Shown: positions 6,766 to 13,604 of the stretch, piece after piece | Layout of the letters: the number at the start of each line of letters is the position of its first letter | Position numbering within the stretch: the stretch's first letter is position 1 | Virus record (IMG/VR): IMGVR_UViG_3300036828_000396 | Coordinates: 1 to 41,205 of that record | DNA length: 41,205 nucleotides | Source: a virus | Direction: 5' to 3' (one strand) | Notes under the pieces: model-generated | The model's input: the letters and a program-made list of their open reading frames with translations, nothing else | The model's database searches: none | Told to the model about the DNA's origin: nothing | Made by a program: the position numbers and the translations under genes

Positions 6766-8696
6766 GCCGCGATGATCTGATCGCCGCCGCCCGCAAACTA
6801 TGGGGCGCACCCAGTGAACAAAAGGCGACCGAATGGCGGTTCGGTTCCAAAGGCTCGAAGTCGATCAAGCTCGATGACCTGACGTGGTTCGACCACGAAG
6901 GAGGACGCGGAGGGGGTGTGGTCGAGCTTTGCCAGCTGGCCGGGCTCAGTGGCAACGGGCGCGATGCCGAGGGCGCGGAGTGGGTCTTCTACGACTACCG
7001 CGACGAGCACAACACACTCCTGTTCCAGGTGGTGCGCAAGCCGGGCCACAAGTTCGTGCAGCGGCGGCCGGATGGACGCGAATGGGTGTGGAACCTGAAA
7101 GGGACGCGAAGGGTCCTGTACCGGTTGCCACAGCTGCTCGGGGCGGAAGGCCTCGACCCTGTCTTCGTCTGCGAGGGCGAGAAGGACGCGGATAATCTGG
7201 CTCGGCTGGGATTTGTAACGACAACCAATCCAGGGGGCGCGGGCAAATGGCGCGAAGAGTATTCGGTTTTTTTGAGCGACCGGGATTGCGTCATCCTGCC
7301 CGATATCGACACCGCCGGGATCGAACACGCCGCCGTGATCGAACGCCTGCTGCACGGCCACGCCCACTCGGTGAAGGTGATCCGATTGCCGGGCCTGACC
7401 GGCGAGAAAAACAACAAGGACGTGTCAAACTGGATTGAGCGCGGCGGAACCGCTGACGTGTTGCGGCAGCTTGTTGCTGCAACACCCGTGCGCGAGTGGA
7501 CGACAGGGACCGGCGAGCCGCTGAACACAGGATGGATACACCAGTGCCCCACCAACAAAACCGGGGTGCCACTGCCGACGTTGGAAAATGCCCTGATCGC
7601 CCTGCGTAACGATGCATCACTCAAAGACAAATTGCGCTTCGATCAGATGCTGCGCGCGCCAATGATCGTCCGGTCAGAGCCCATTCAGCTTACCGACGAC
7701 GACATTACCGACATCCAAGAATACATGCAGGTTGCCGGGATCAAAAGCATCAGCCGCGATACCGTCCGGCAGGCCATCATCGCCTTTGCCGGGGACCACC
7801 CGTACCACCCCGTGCGCCAGTATCTCGACACACTCGAATGGGACGGGCAAAGCCGGATCGAAACCTGGACCTCCGTCTACCTGGGCGCGGACAACAACGC
7901 CTATCACCAGACCATCGGCAAGCTGTTCCTCATATCGATGGTCGCGCGGATTTATCGGCCGGGATGCAAGGTCGATTACATGCTGGTCCTCGAAGGCCCA
8001 CAAGGCGTGCTCAAGTCAACCGCCTGCCGCGTGCTGTTCGGCGACGAATACTTCTCCGACAACCTCCCCGACATCACCGCCGGGAAGGATGTGCAACTCC
8101 ACCTGCGCGGTAAATGGGGCATCGAAATTGCCGAACTGCACGCCTTCAACCGCGCCGAAAGCACCCACCTCAAACAATTCGTCTCCCGCCAAGTCGAGCG
8201 CTACCGACCACCCTACGGACACATGGAAGTCGATGAACACCGACAGTGCGTGTTCATCGGTACCACCAACAAAGACACCTACCTGAAAGACGAAACCGGC
8301 GGTCGCAGGTTCTGGCCCGTCATCACAGGCCAGATCACAATCGACGCGCTGGCCGAAGATCGTGACCAGTTGCTCGCCGAAGCAGTCGCAGAGTTCAAGC
8401 GGGGCGCGCCCTGGTGGCCGGATCGAACCTTCGAGGAGGTTCACATCAAGCCGCAACAGGACGCGAGGTATGATCAGGACGCATGGTTCGAAAAGGTATT
8501 GGCTAACCTAGGAACGGCCTCGAAGACAAGTATCGCCGATGTCGCATTGGGGTTGGGTATCGAGACGGCCCGCCTGGACCGGGGACAGCAATTGCGCATC
8601 GCCGCCATCATGCGAGAGCTGAAATGGAAGCAACAACATACACGTAAGGGTAATATCTGGGTGTCGCCAACACATCAGGAAGGGCTCGATGTGTGA
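6759..8696 (+). CDS. Primase-helicase (TOPRIM plus VapE/P4-type superfamily 3 ATPase)
   Basis: 645 residues; GGAGGAC precedes the ATG. The N-terminal half carries a TOPRIM-like domain: glutamate in CEGEKDAD (E139-K142) and the DID pair (D182, D184), typical of DnaG/P4-type primases. No zinc-finger cysteines are visible at the N-terminus. The C-terminal half is a VapE-type helicase: Walker A GPQGVLKST at 413-421, Walker B IEIAEL about 40 residues later, then the IGTTNKDTYLKDETGGRRFWP block with sensor and arginine-finger residues. It probably primes and unwinds phage DNA from the adjacent iteron block at 8692-8796. Confidence 0.9.
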   Translation: MLGRDDLIAAARKLWGAPSEQKATEWRFGSKGSKSIKLDDLTWFDHEGGRGGGVVELCQLAGLSGNGRDAEGAEWVFYDYRDEHNTLLFQVVRKPGHKFVQRRPDGREWVWNLKGTRRVLYRLPQLLGAEGLDPVFVCEGEKDADNLARLGFVTTTNPGGAGKWREEYSVFLSDRDCVILPDIDTAGIEHAAVIERLLHGHAHSVKVIRLPGLTGEKNNKDVSNWIERGGTADVLRQLVAATPVREWTTGTGEPLNTGWIHQCPTNKTGVPLPTLENALIALRNDASLKDKLRFDQMLRAPMIVRSEPIQLTDDDITDIQEYMQVAGIKSISRDTVRQAIIAFAGDHPYHPVRQYLDTLEWDGQSRIETWTSVYLGADNNAYHQTIGKLFLISMVARIYRPGCKVDYMLVLEGPQGVLKSTACRVLFGDEYFSDNLPDITAGKDVQLHLRGKWGIEIAELHAFNRAESTHLKQFVSRQVERYRPPYGHMEVDEHRQCVFIGTTNKDTYLKDETGGRRFWPVITGQITIDALAEDRDQLLAEAVAEFKRGAPWWPDRTFEEVHIKPQQDARYDQDAWFEKVLANLGTASKTSIADVALGLGIETARLDRGQQLRIAAIMRELKWKQQHTRKGNIWVSPTHQEGLDV

Positions 8697-8796
8697 AGCA
8701 TGTGAACCATGTGAAGCTTCTCGCCAATATAACCCCCATAGACCCTAACGCGCGCGCATACACGTTATATTGGGATTTAGGTTCACATGGTTCACA
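8692..8796. repeat. Iteron array within a nested inverted repeat: candidate replication origin
   Basis: Three contiguous 9-mers of TGTGAASCA type run on the plus strand (8692-8718) and two on the minus strand (8779-8796). They sit in a nested perfect inverted repeat: 15-bp arms at 8701-8715 and 8782-8796, and 10-bp arms CCAATATAAC (8724-8733) and GTTATATTGG (8764-8773), separated by 8-base unpaired segments on both sides. The inner arms are AT-rich. The block begins in the last codons of the primase-helicase gene. P4 alpha-type primases are known to bind short iterons at their origin; the match here is inference. Confidence 0.6.
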
Positions 8797-8839
8797 AGGG
8801 TCACGCTCCCGCGTCCTACGCATAACCCAGGAGAGCCGT

Positions 8840-9016
8840 ATGGAGTATGTAACTACCAGATGTGCCAAGATGCCTCTTTCAGCTGACGACCCCGACATGG
8901 AGGAGGGGTGGAGGTGGATACCCATCCCACCCACAGCCGACCCACGATGGTTCATCGTTGAGGACCGCGATCGTAATTGCCGCTGGGCCATAATCAGGGA
9001 GCCAGTCAAATCATGA
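8840..9016 (+). CDS. Small hypothetical protein
   Basis: 58 residues, ATG preceded by AGGAGAGC, the ribosome binding sequence shared by many early genes here. It contains a WRWIPIPP and RWFIVEDRDRNCRWAI stretch, so it may be a small beta fold. The ORF can be extended upstream to a GTG at 8693, but that extension only translates the inverted repeat and is rejected. Its end overlaps the next gene by 4 bases (ATGA). Confidence 0.55.
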   Translation: MEYVTTRCAKMPLSADDPDMEEGWRWIPIPPTADPRWFIVEDRDRNCRWAIIREPVKS

Positions 9017-9360
9017 GCGACGAGCCCGACCTGTTCGGCTGGCCCGAACACGCCCGCCGCTACGACCCCGACACCAGTAAGGAAACCGCCCGCCGCATCG
9101 CCCTGTGGTCGCAATGCATCCGCGTCCTGCGGGCGTATGGGAGCGGGCGCGAACTGATCGACCACGACGCCTACCGGATCGCCGGGTTTCCGCCGGGACG
9201 GACCAGCCATCAGCGCTGCAGCGACCTGCGCGACCTGCAGCTGATCGAACGAACCGGGGCGCGCGGACGAACGCCGTCAGGGCATAGCGGATACCTGTGC
9301 CGGATCACCGGGAAGGGAATGGCGTATCTCGCCAGCATCGCGCCCAGGGAAACGGAATAA
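9013..9360 (+). CDS. Winged-helix protein
   Basis: 115 residues, start chosen at the ATGA overlap with the preceding gene. After a short acidic N-terminus (MSDEPDLFG), residues about 25-110 have a winged helix-turn-helix pattern: RRIALWSQCIRVLRAYGSG, then DHDAYRIAGFPPGRTSHQRCSDLRDLQLIERTG and a GHSGYLCRITGKG wing. It probably binds DNA, as an early regulator or in replication initiation next to the candidate origin. Confidence 0.65.
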   Translation: MSDEPDLFGWPEHARRYDPDTSKETARRIALWSQCIRVLRAYGSGRELIDHDAYRIAGFPPGRTSHQRCSDLRDLQLIERTGARGRTPSGHSGYLCRITGKGMAYLASIAPRETE

Positions 9361-9404
9361 AAAAAATCCAGGAAAAATTGTGTGCCTGTAACGGGGTAAG
9401 GTTG

Positions 9405-9435
9405 AAAATTTCCATATTTTCTTTGGGGAAATTTT
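9405..9435. repeat. 9-bp perfect inverted repeat after the winged-helix gene
   Basis: AAAATTTCC (9405-9413) pairs with GGAAATTTT (9427-9435) across a 13-base loop. There is no T-run after it, so it is not a standard terminator. It may be an operator or a 3' processing hairpin. Confidence 0.4.
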
Positions 9436-9500
9436 GCGCATGGGGGCGAGCCCGGTGGCTCTCACAGCGTCCAAGAGACGTTCGTCAGCAGGCTCTCCCT

Positions 9501-9539
9501 ATAACCTGGGTTATGTGGACGCAGGTTATGGCGGGTTAT
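9501..9539. repeat. GGTTAT operator-like repeats
   Basis: ATAACC-tg-GGTTAT at 9501-9514 forms a 6-bp palindrome, and two more direct GGTTAT copies start at 9524 and 9534, 15 and 10 bases downstream, about helical-turn spacing. A further copy is at 92-97. The array sits just upstream of the 103-bp repeat and the rightward promoter, so a regulator or initiator site is likely. Confidence 0.45.
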
Positions 9540-9569
9540 CTCAAGTAATGTGTCAAGCAAATATAACTT

Positions 9570-9672
9570 TACATATGTACTTGATGTAAAGCATTAAGTT
9601 ATTACGGGGTCCTCCCAATCGCCGAGACAGAGATCGGGGTTGGTGTCAAGAGAAAAGGGTTGGGCGGCTGAA
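9570..9672 (+). repeat. 103-bp repeat, copy A (inverted copy at 41103-41205)
   Basis: Reading 9570-9672 gives exactly the reverse complement of 41103-41205 over 103 bases. It contains palindrome TACATATGTA, an imperfect dyad ACTTGATG-taaag-CATTAAGT, and a hairpin-capable segment around 9614-9644. Both copies lie upstream of an early-type operon and point the same way relative to transcription, suggesting shared control. Copy B ends at the window edge, so an assembly cause is possible. Confidence 0.9.
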
Positions 9673-9695
9673 GCGTCTCTGTAAAAAAATCCCTC

Positions 9696-9724
9696 TTGAC
9701 ACTTCCGGCCGACAAGAATAGATC
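9696..9724 (+). promoter_or_regulatory. Candidate sigma70-type promoter for the 9770 operon
   Basis: TTGACA at 9696-9701 is followed after 17 bases by TAGATC. The -35 is part of CTCTTGACAC (9693-9702), which is an exact inverted copy of GTGTCAAGAG at 9643-9652 inside the 103-bp repeat, so an operator may overlap it. The -10 is a weak match. The start codon at 9770 is about 45 bases downstream. Confidence 0.45.
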
Positions 9725-9769
9725 GATTGTCACTGAGAGGGCAATCAGGGCAACCCACGGAGAGTTGAA

Positions 9770-10423
9770 ATGGCGTTTATCTTAATCGATGCATGGATCG
9801 TCGGCACGTCGCCGATGCTGCAGAACCGGGCCACCGAAGAAGCGCTGTCCGGTAAGACTAGAAGCAACAATCCTGGCGAACCGGATGACCCGCGCGATAT
9901 AGCCGAGAAAAAGGTTTACCGCTTGCCCAGCCGACAACTGGCAATGCCCGGTGCTGCGTTCGCCAGAATGCTGCGTGAAGCGGGCGGAAGTCATAAGTCG
10001 AAGGGCTCGCGCAAGAGCATCAAATATCTGGTTCCCAGCGCGGTCCAAGTTTTGGATGAACTGTGCGGACTCTATCTCGAAGACCGTAAAACTCCCCTCA
10101 AAGAGTTTGAAGTTTACAGCGTGCCGGTGACAATCCCGGCAACCAAGGGCAAGATCATGTGCCATCGGGCGCGGTTCAATTCGTGGAGCACCAAGGTGAC
10201 GTTGAGGGTGAACAACGACATTTTGGATCAGCAGATGGTGCGCCGTCTGATGATCGAAGGCACACAACAGATTGGACTGGGTGACTGGCGGCCGGAAAAA
10301 GGTGGTTCGTTCGGCATGAGCGATGTTGTTGAGTGGAAAATTGTTTCAAGTAAACCGCCGTTGACTGTCGCCGAAAGACATGCCGGCGGGCTGAAGCCGG
10401 CATCCGCAGAAGCGGCGGAATGA
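9770..10423 (+). CDS. GLGDWRP-motif phage protein, possibly RAMP/Cas7-like
   Basis: 217 residues, GGAGAG before ATG. Conserved-looking blocks are SPMLQNRATEEA near the N-terminus, LAMPGAAFARMLREAGG (about 57-73), a basic linker, a beta stretch KIMCHRARFNSW (about 126-137) and IGLGDWRPEKGGSFG (about 166-180). This block order recurs in uncharacterised phage early proteins. I recall only faint resemblance to RAMP (Cas7-like) RNA-binding folds and cannot verify it. The stop codon is 4 bases before the GGCNN tract, suggesting a functional pair. Function unknown. Confidence 0.6.
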   Translation: MAFILIDAWIVGTSPMLQNRATEEALSGKTRSNNPGEPDDPRDIAEKKVYRLPSRQLAMPGAAFARMLREAGGSHKSKGSRKSIKYLVPSAVQVLDELCGLYLEDRKTPLKEFEVYSVPVTIPATKGKIMCHRARFNSWSTKVTLRVNNDILDQQMVRRLMIEGTQQIGLGDWRPEKGGSFGMSDVVEWKIVSSKPPLTVAERHAGGLKPASAEAAE

Positions 10424-10427
10424 TCCT

Positions 10428-11017
10428 GGCACTGCGTGGCAAGGCCGTGCAGTCCTAGGCAGGGCGGGGCCAGTCAAGGCTCGGCTCGGTAGGGCAAGGC
10501 CCGGTAAGGCGAGGCAATGCGAGGCACGGCCTAGCGTGGTCTAGCTGGGCGGGGCGACGCGCGGCATGGCGATGCGCGGCACGGCATGGCTTGGCTTGGC
10601 CCGGCACGGCCCGGCAGAGCATGGCTCGGCACAGCGCGGCTCGGCAGGGCGAGGTTCTGCGCGGTGTGGCATGGCTAGGCGTGGCCGGGCTTGGTCTGGC
10701 AGGGCGGGGTGTGGCTTGGCGTGGCAAGGCTTTGCGGGGCACGGCGTAGCTAGGTCGGGCAAGGTGAGGCACGGCATGGAGTGGCAAGGTATGGCACGGC
10801 TGGGCTTGGCAAGGCGAGGCGGGGCGAGGTCCGGCATGGCTGGGCACGGCACGGCAACACTCGGCGAGGCACGGCAAGGCTTAGTCTGGCATGGCGCGGC
10901 GATGCTGGGCGCGGAGCGGCTTGGCTGGGCAGCGCAAGGTATGGCACGGCGTGGCACAGCCCGGTTCGGCGGGGCGTGGCTTGGCCAAGCGCGGCAAGGC
11001 AAGGCACGGTCTAACGC
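10428..11017 (+). repeat. 590-bp tract of 118 in-phase GGCNN pentamers
   Basis: From 10428, four bases after a stop codon, the plus strand can be cut into 118 consecutive 5-mers of form GGCNN without a single insertion or deletion, ending at 11017 just before an AGGAG ribosome binding site. About two thirds are exact GGC; most others differ by one base at position 1 or 3, while the central G is almost invariant. Positions 4-5 vary freely. Because 5 and 3 are coprime, all six frames are largely open; the ORFs across it are artefacts. GG every 5 nt also makes it a dense two-tetrad G-quadruplex motif. Confidence 0.9.
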
Positions 11018-11028
11018 AGGAGAGCAAA

Positions 11029-11190
11029 ATGCTGTGGAAATTTCTGCTTGTGGCAGCAATTTACCTGTTCATAAATTTCTGGGGCACCTCGACCGTGCTC
11101 GGTATCATGTTAATTTCTGTGATGGTTGGCTGTGCTATCGCTGGGGCCAGCCGTCTGACTGACAGGCTTGTAGGGGTTGAGCGAGAATGA
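11029..11190 (+). CDS. Small membrane protein
   Basis: 53 residues starting 6 bases after AGGAGAGC. Most of the chain is hydrophobic (about residues 3-42, enough for one long or two short spans), followed by a charged tail (DRLVGVERE). It begins immediately after the pentamer tract and its end overlaps the next gene by 4 bases. A membrane-anchored early protein, perhaps an exclusion or lysis-control factor; unproven. Confidence 0.6.
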   Translation: MLWKFLLVAAIYLFINFWGTSTVLGIMLISVMVGCAIAGASRLTDRLVGVERE

Positions 11191-11465
11191 AACTCTATCG
11201 GTTCAACGATGCCGTTGCGATGGCGCAGAAGCTGTGCGAGCGCAGCGACAAGAGCGTCGAGGTCTGGCAGCAATGGATGTGTGTCGGGTGCGGCACCAAG
11301 CAAACGATGTCGGACCCGTTCACGTTCTACACACACGGCCGTTGTGAGCAGTGCGACCGCCTGTCAAATCTTGAGGCGGACGGCTGCAACTTTGCCATCA
11401 CGTGGTCGCGACCTCGTCCTCGACAAAAGTCCAGTTCACCGTCCCCATCCCCGACAGACCAATAG
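11187..11465 (+). CDS. Zinc-ribbon protein
   Basis: 92 residues, ATGA overlap with the preceding gene. CVGCGTKQTM and, about 20 residues later, HGRCEQCDRLSN form a four-cysteine zinc ribbon (about residues 31-59). Similar small proteins with a KLCE...W..W.C.GC opening occur in other phages. The last 20 or so residues are low-complexity (SSSPSPSP) and are encoded over the convergent endolysin 3' end (68-bp overlap), so the native stop may have been lost or moved. Confidence 0.6.
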   Translation: MKLYRFNDAVAMAQKLCERSDKSVEVWQQWMCVGCGTKQTMSDPFTFYTHGRCEQCDRLSNLEADGCNFAITWSRPRPRQKSSSPSPSPTDQ

Positions 11466-12807
11466 CTTTGGCCGCGCCAGGGGTCAGGTCGAGCCCGGCC
11501 CCATTCGAGGTCTTGCCCTGATTTTTGCCGCGCGGGATTGTCGATCCCTTGGGTTCTGCGACGGGGCGGGCGTTTCCCAGTACGTACTTGTCGTCGTCTA
11601 TGACCCAAGGTCCAACGTCGCGGATTTGGCAGATTGCTTTGCGGCCGTTGACGGTGTTTTGCACCAACACCAGCGGCCGCTCGCCAGCGAATTTCCACGG
11701 CAGCGCGCAGCTGATTTCTTGATCCGTGATGAAATCGTACGGCGCATAGGCGCTGTTGTTTGGGTCGGCATTACCGCCAAACACGGAGCAGATGATGGCT
11801 GTGTGGTTAGGGGCGAAGGTCGCGGGCACGTAGGGCGGCAGGTTGTAAACCTGCTCCAACTTCGTCCAGGTCTGCGGCCCGACAATGCCGTCATTGACGA
11901 GGTCCTCGTCGGATTGGAACTGCATCACCGCGTTCTCGGTCTGTGTACCGAACACGCCATCGACGCCGGTCGGGATCAGGCACTCTTGCACGGTTTGCAC
12001 GTCCGGCCCGCGCGACCCGACCATGACAGTCGGCCGCTGTGACGGCGGTGGTGGCTCGACCTGGAAGTCCTCGCCGTCCACCGTCACCATCACGTCACCG
12101 GAATACTTCAGGGTGATGTTAACGAGGTCGTTGGGGTCGCCGGCCCGCACCGTGTCGTTGTTGATGGTGACGGTCGGGTTGCCCTTGGTCGTAATGGCAA
12201 CGTCCACCACGTTCTCGCCGGTCGGTAGCGGCGGCTCGGTAGGTGGCTCTACCGGTGGCTCTACCGGTGGCTCTACCGGTTCGCCGGGCAGGGTGATTTC
12301 GGCGAGGCTTTCAGCAATGGCGCGGCAGATCGCCTCGAAGTTGGTGCGGTACAGGTTGGCGTCGGCCGAACTGTCCACGAAACAAACTTCCAGCAGCACA
12401 CTGGGCTTGGCCGTCTTGTTCAGAAAATACAGGTCACTGCGGTATTTAGGTCCTCTGTTGATGAACCCGCCGCTTTTGGCCATTGCCTTGGCAACGCGGT
12501 CGGCCCAGGCTGACTGGGTCACATAGAGACACTCAGTCCCCATGGGGTTGGAGGTAGTTTGGTAAGCATTGAAATGGACCGACACATCACGGTCACGGAC
12601 TTGACTATTGTGGTAATTGACGATGTTGCTGAGGTTCTGATTGACGGAGGTGGCCGTATTTTCGTGATAGACTTTACACCCGACGCCCGCACCATTGAGC
12701 AACTCGCCGACGCGGTCGCAGACCTTACGTGCTTCTGTGACTTCATTGAGTACACCGGAAGCGCCGGACACCTTCGCACCGTGCCCGGACGAGATCACTA
12801 GGTTCAT
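11398..12807 (-). CDS. Three-domain endolysin: amidase, peptidoglycan-binding, double-psi barrel
   Basis: 469 residues, AGGAG before ATG. Residues 1-172 are an Amidase_3-type N-acetylmuramoyl-L-alanine amidase with zinc/catalytic pattern H9, E22, H78 and E140. A (VEPP)n linker and a small beta stretch follow (175-252). Residues 260-320 are a PG_binding_1-like helical domain (GVDGVFGTQTENAVMQFQ). Residues about 336-455 form a double-psi beta-barrel-like domain with CQIRDVGPW (D397) and GAGLDLTPGAAKAIGL (D440), as in RlpA/expansin-type glycan enzymes. There is no signal peptide, so export would need the holin. The domain set is unusual for an endolysin. Confidence 0.85.
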   Translation of the reverse strand: MNLVISSGHGAKVSGASGVLNEVTEARKVCDRVGELLNGAGVGCKVYHENTATSVNQNLSNIVNYHNSQVRDRDVSVHFNAYQTTSNPMGTECLYVTQSAWADRVAKAMAKSGGFINRGPKYRSDLYFLNKTAKPSVLLEVCFVDSSADANLYRTNFEAICRAIAESLAEITLPGEPVEPPVEPPVEPPTEPPLPTGENVVDVAITTKGNPTVTINNDTVRAGDPNDLVNITLKYSGDVMVTVDGEDFQVEPPPPSQRPTVMVGSRGPDVQTVQECLIPTGVDGVFGTQTENAVMQFQSDEDLVNDGIVGPQTWTKLEQVYNLPPYVPATFAPNHTAIICSVFGGNADPNNSAYAPYDFITDQEISCALPWKFAGERPLVLVQNTVNGRKAICQIRDVGPWVIDDDKYVLGNARPVAEPKGSTIPRGKNQGKTSNGAGLDLTPGAAKAIGLSGMGTVNWTFVEDEVATT

Positions 12808-12869
12808 GGGATGCTCCTATGCCGCTGGGATCGAATGTAAGCGACAACATCCGCGAGCTTGTGCATCAC

Positions 12870-12925
12870 GGCTCGCGTCCGCGCTCACGCCGCCAGATTA
12901 TAGCGATTGCCATGTCGGCAGCGCG
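12870..12925 (-). promoter_or_regulatory. Weak promoter candidate upstream of the endolysin
   Basis: On the minus strand a perfect TATAAT -10 (12897-12902) lies about 90 bases before the endolysin ATG. The sequence 17 bases upstream of it is not a good TTGACA. The gap between repressor stop and endolysin start otherwise holds no gene I can support. Confidence 0.25.
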
Positions 12926-12930
12926 AAAGT

Positions 12931-13251
12931 CTAAGCGGGGCGGTAGTCGTCAACGCGGCCACGGATCACGGCGACGGAAAAGCCGGTGAGCTTTTCCAGC
13001 TTGCGCGCCTGCACGTCGTCGGGCCGGGTATCGCCGTTGAGCCAATAGTGGATCGTCTGCCGCGACACCCCCAGGGTGCGCGCCTTGGCCGAGATGGTCT
13101 CGCCCGGAACTTTTTCCAGAATACCTGACATCGGCACGGCATTGAGCCGCGAGCGCATGCGGATGGCGAACCGCTCCAGGCTGGAACTGGGGGCGACCTT
13201 CATCAGCCGCTCGACAATCTTCAGGGCTCGCTCGGTATCCTCGATGCGCAT
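12931..13251 (-). CDS. HTH repressor-type regulator
   Basis: 106 residues. I choose the ATG at 13251, which has an AGTAGAGG ribosome binding site; a longer ORF to 13296 would run through the promoter/operator. A helix-turn-helix lies at about residues 52-72 (ETISAKARTLGVSRQTIHYWLNG), followed by RPDDVQARKLEKLTG. It is divergent from the recombination operon and faces TTGACGT half-sites, the arrangement of a Cro/CI-type switch. No peptidase domain is present. Confidence 0.75.
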   Translation of the reverse strand: MRIEDTERALKIVERLMKVAPSSSLERFAIRMRSRLNAVPMSGILEKVPGETISAKARTLGVSRQTIHYWLNGDTRPDDVQARKLEKLTGFSVAVIRGRVDDYRPA

Positions 13252-13264
13252 GCCTCTACTCCGG

Positions 13265-13313
13265 TTGACGTAAAAATTTAATCTCTTGACAGTCATACGT
13301 CAAGCTGTATCTT
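13265..13313. promoter_or_regulatory. Divergent promoters with inverted TTGACGTA operator half-sites
   Basis: Rightward: TTGACA (13286-13291), 16-base spacer, TATCTT (13308-13313). Leftward: TTGACG (complement of 13298-13303), 17-base spacer, TAAATT (complement of 13275-13280). The half-sites TTGACGTA (13265-13272) and TACGTCAA (13296-13303) are exact inverted copies; the second overlaps the leftward -35 and the rightward spacer. One repressor could therefore control both promoters. Confidence 0.7.
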
Positions 13314-13340
13314 AACGACACCACGAAGCGGAGAGCACCC

Positions 13341-13589
13341 GTGATCAAAGAATTTTCGGTCGGCTGCAGCCGGACCATCAACCTTGGCAATTTCGAGAGC
13401 CTGCGCGTCGAAGCGTCGGTCACCGTCGCAATCGATGAGAACAAGGACTTGCACGCGCTCAAGGGTGCGGCGCAGGTTGAGTTACGCACTTTGCTCGAAG
13501 ACACCTACCGCGCCCAGTACGGCAAGCGCATGGATCGCATGAAGCGCGAGCCGATGCTGACCGACGAGGGCGACCCGGCAAGTCAGTAA
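13341..13589 (+). CDS. Conserved phage early protein of unknown function
   Basis: 82 residues, GTG or ATG start context with GGAGAGC upstream (ATG at 13341). The opening FSVGCSRTINLGNFESLRVEASVTV is a pattern I have seen in short phage proteins near recombination genes; the C-terminal half is helical and charged. It is first in the repressor-controlled operon, followed 15 bases later by the SSB-like gene. Function not known. Confidence 0.6.
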   Translation: MIKEFSVGCSRTINLGNFESLRVEASVTVAIDENKDLHALKGAAQVELRTLLEDTYRAQYGKRMDRMKREPMLTDEGDPASQ

Positions 13590-13604
13590 CCACAACCAGG
13601 AACC

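Noticed and set aside
8693-8839. Upstream extension of the 8840 gene
   Set aside because: The extension only translates the iterons and inverted repeat; the ATG at 8840 has the standard AGGAGAGC signal.
9297-9548. 83-codon plus-strand ORF over the regulatory gap
   Set aside because: Starts inside the winged-helix gene in another frame and crosses AT-rich operator sequence without a ribosome site.
10455-11162. Several long ORFs on both strands across the pentamer tract (Gly/Ala/Arg-rich or Pro/Ala/Cys-rich proteins)
   Set aside because: A 5-nt period without stop-forming combinations leaves all frames open; the proteins just echo the repeat.
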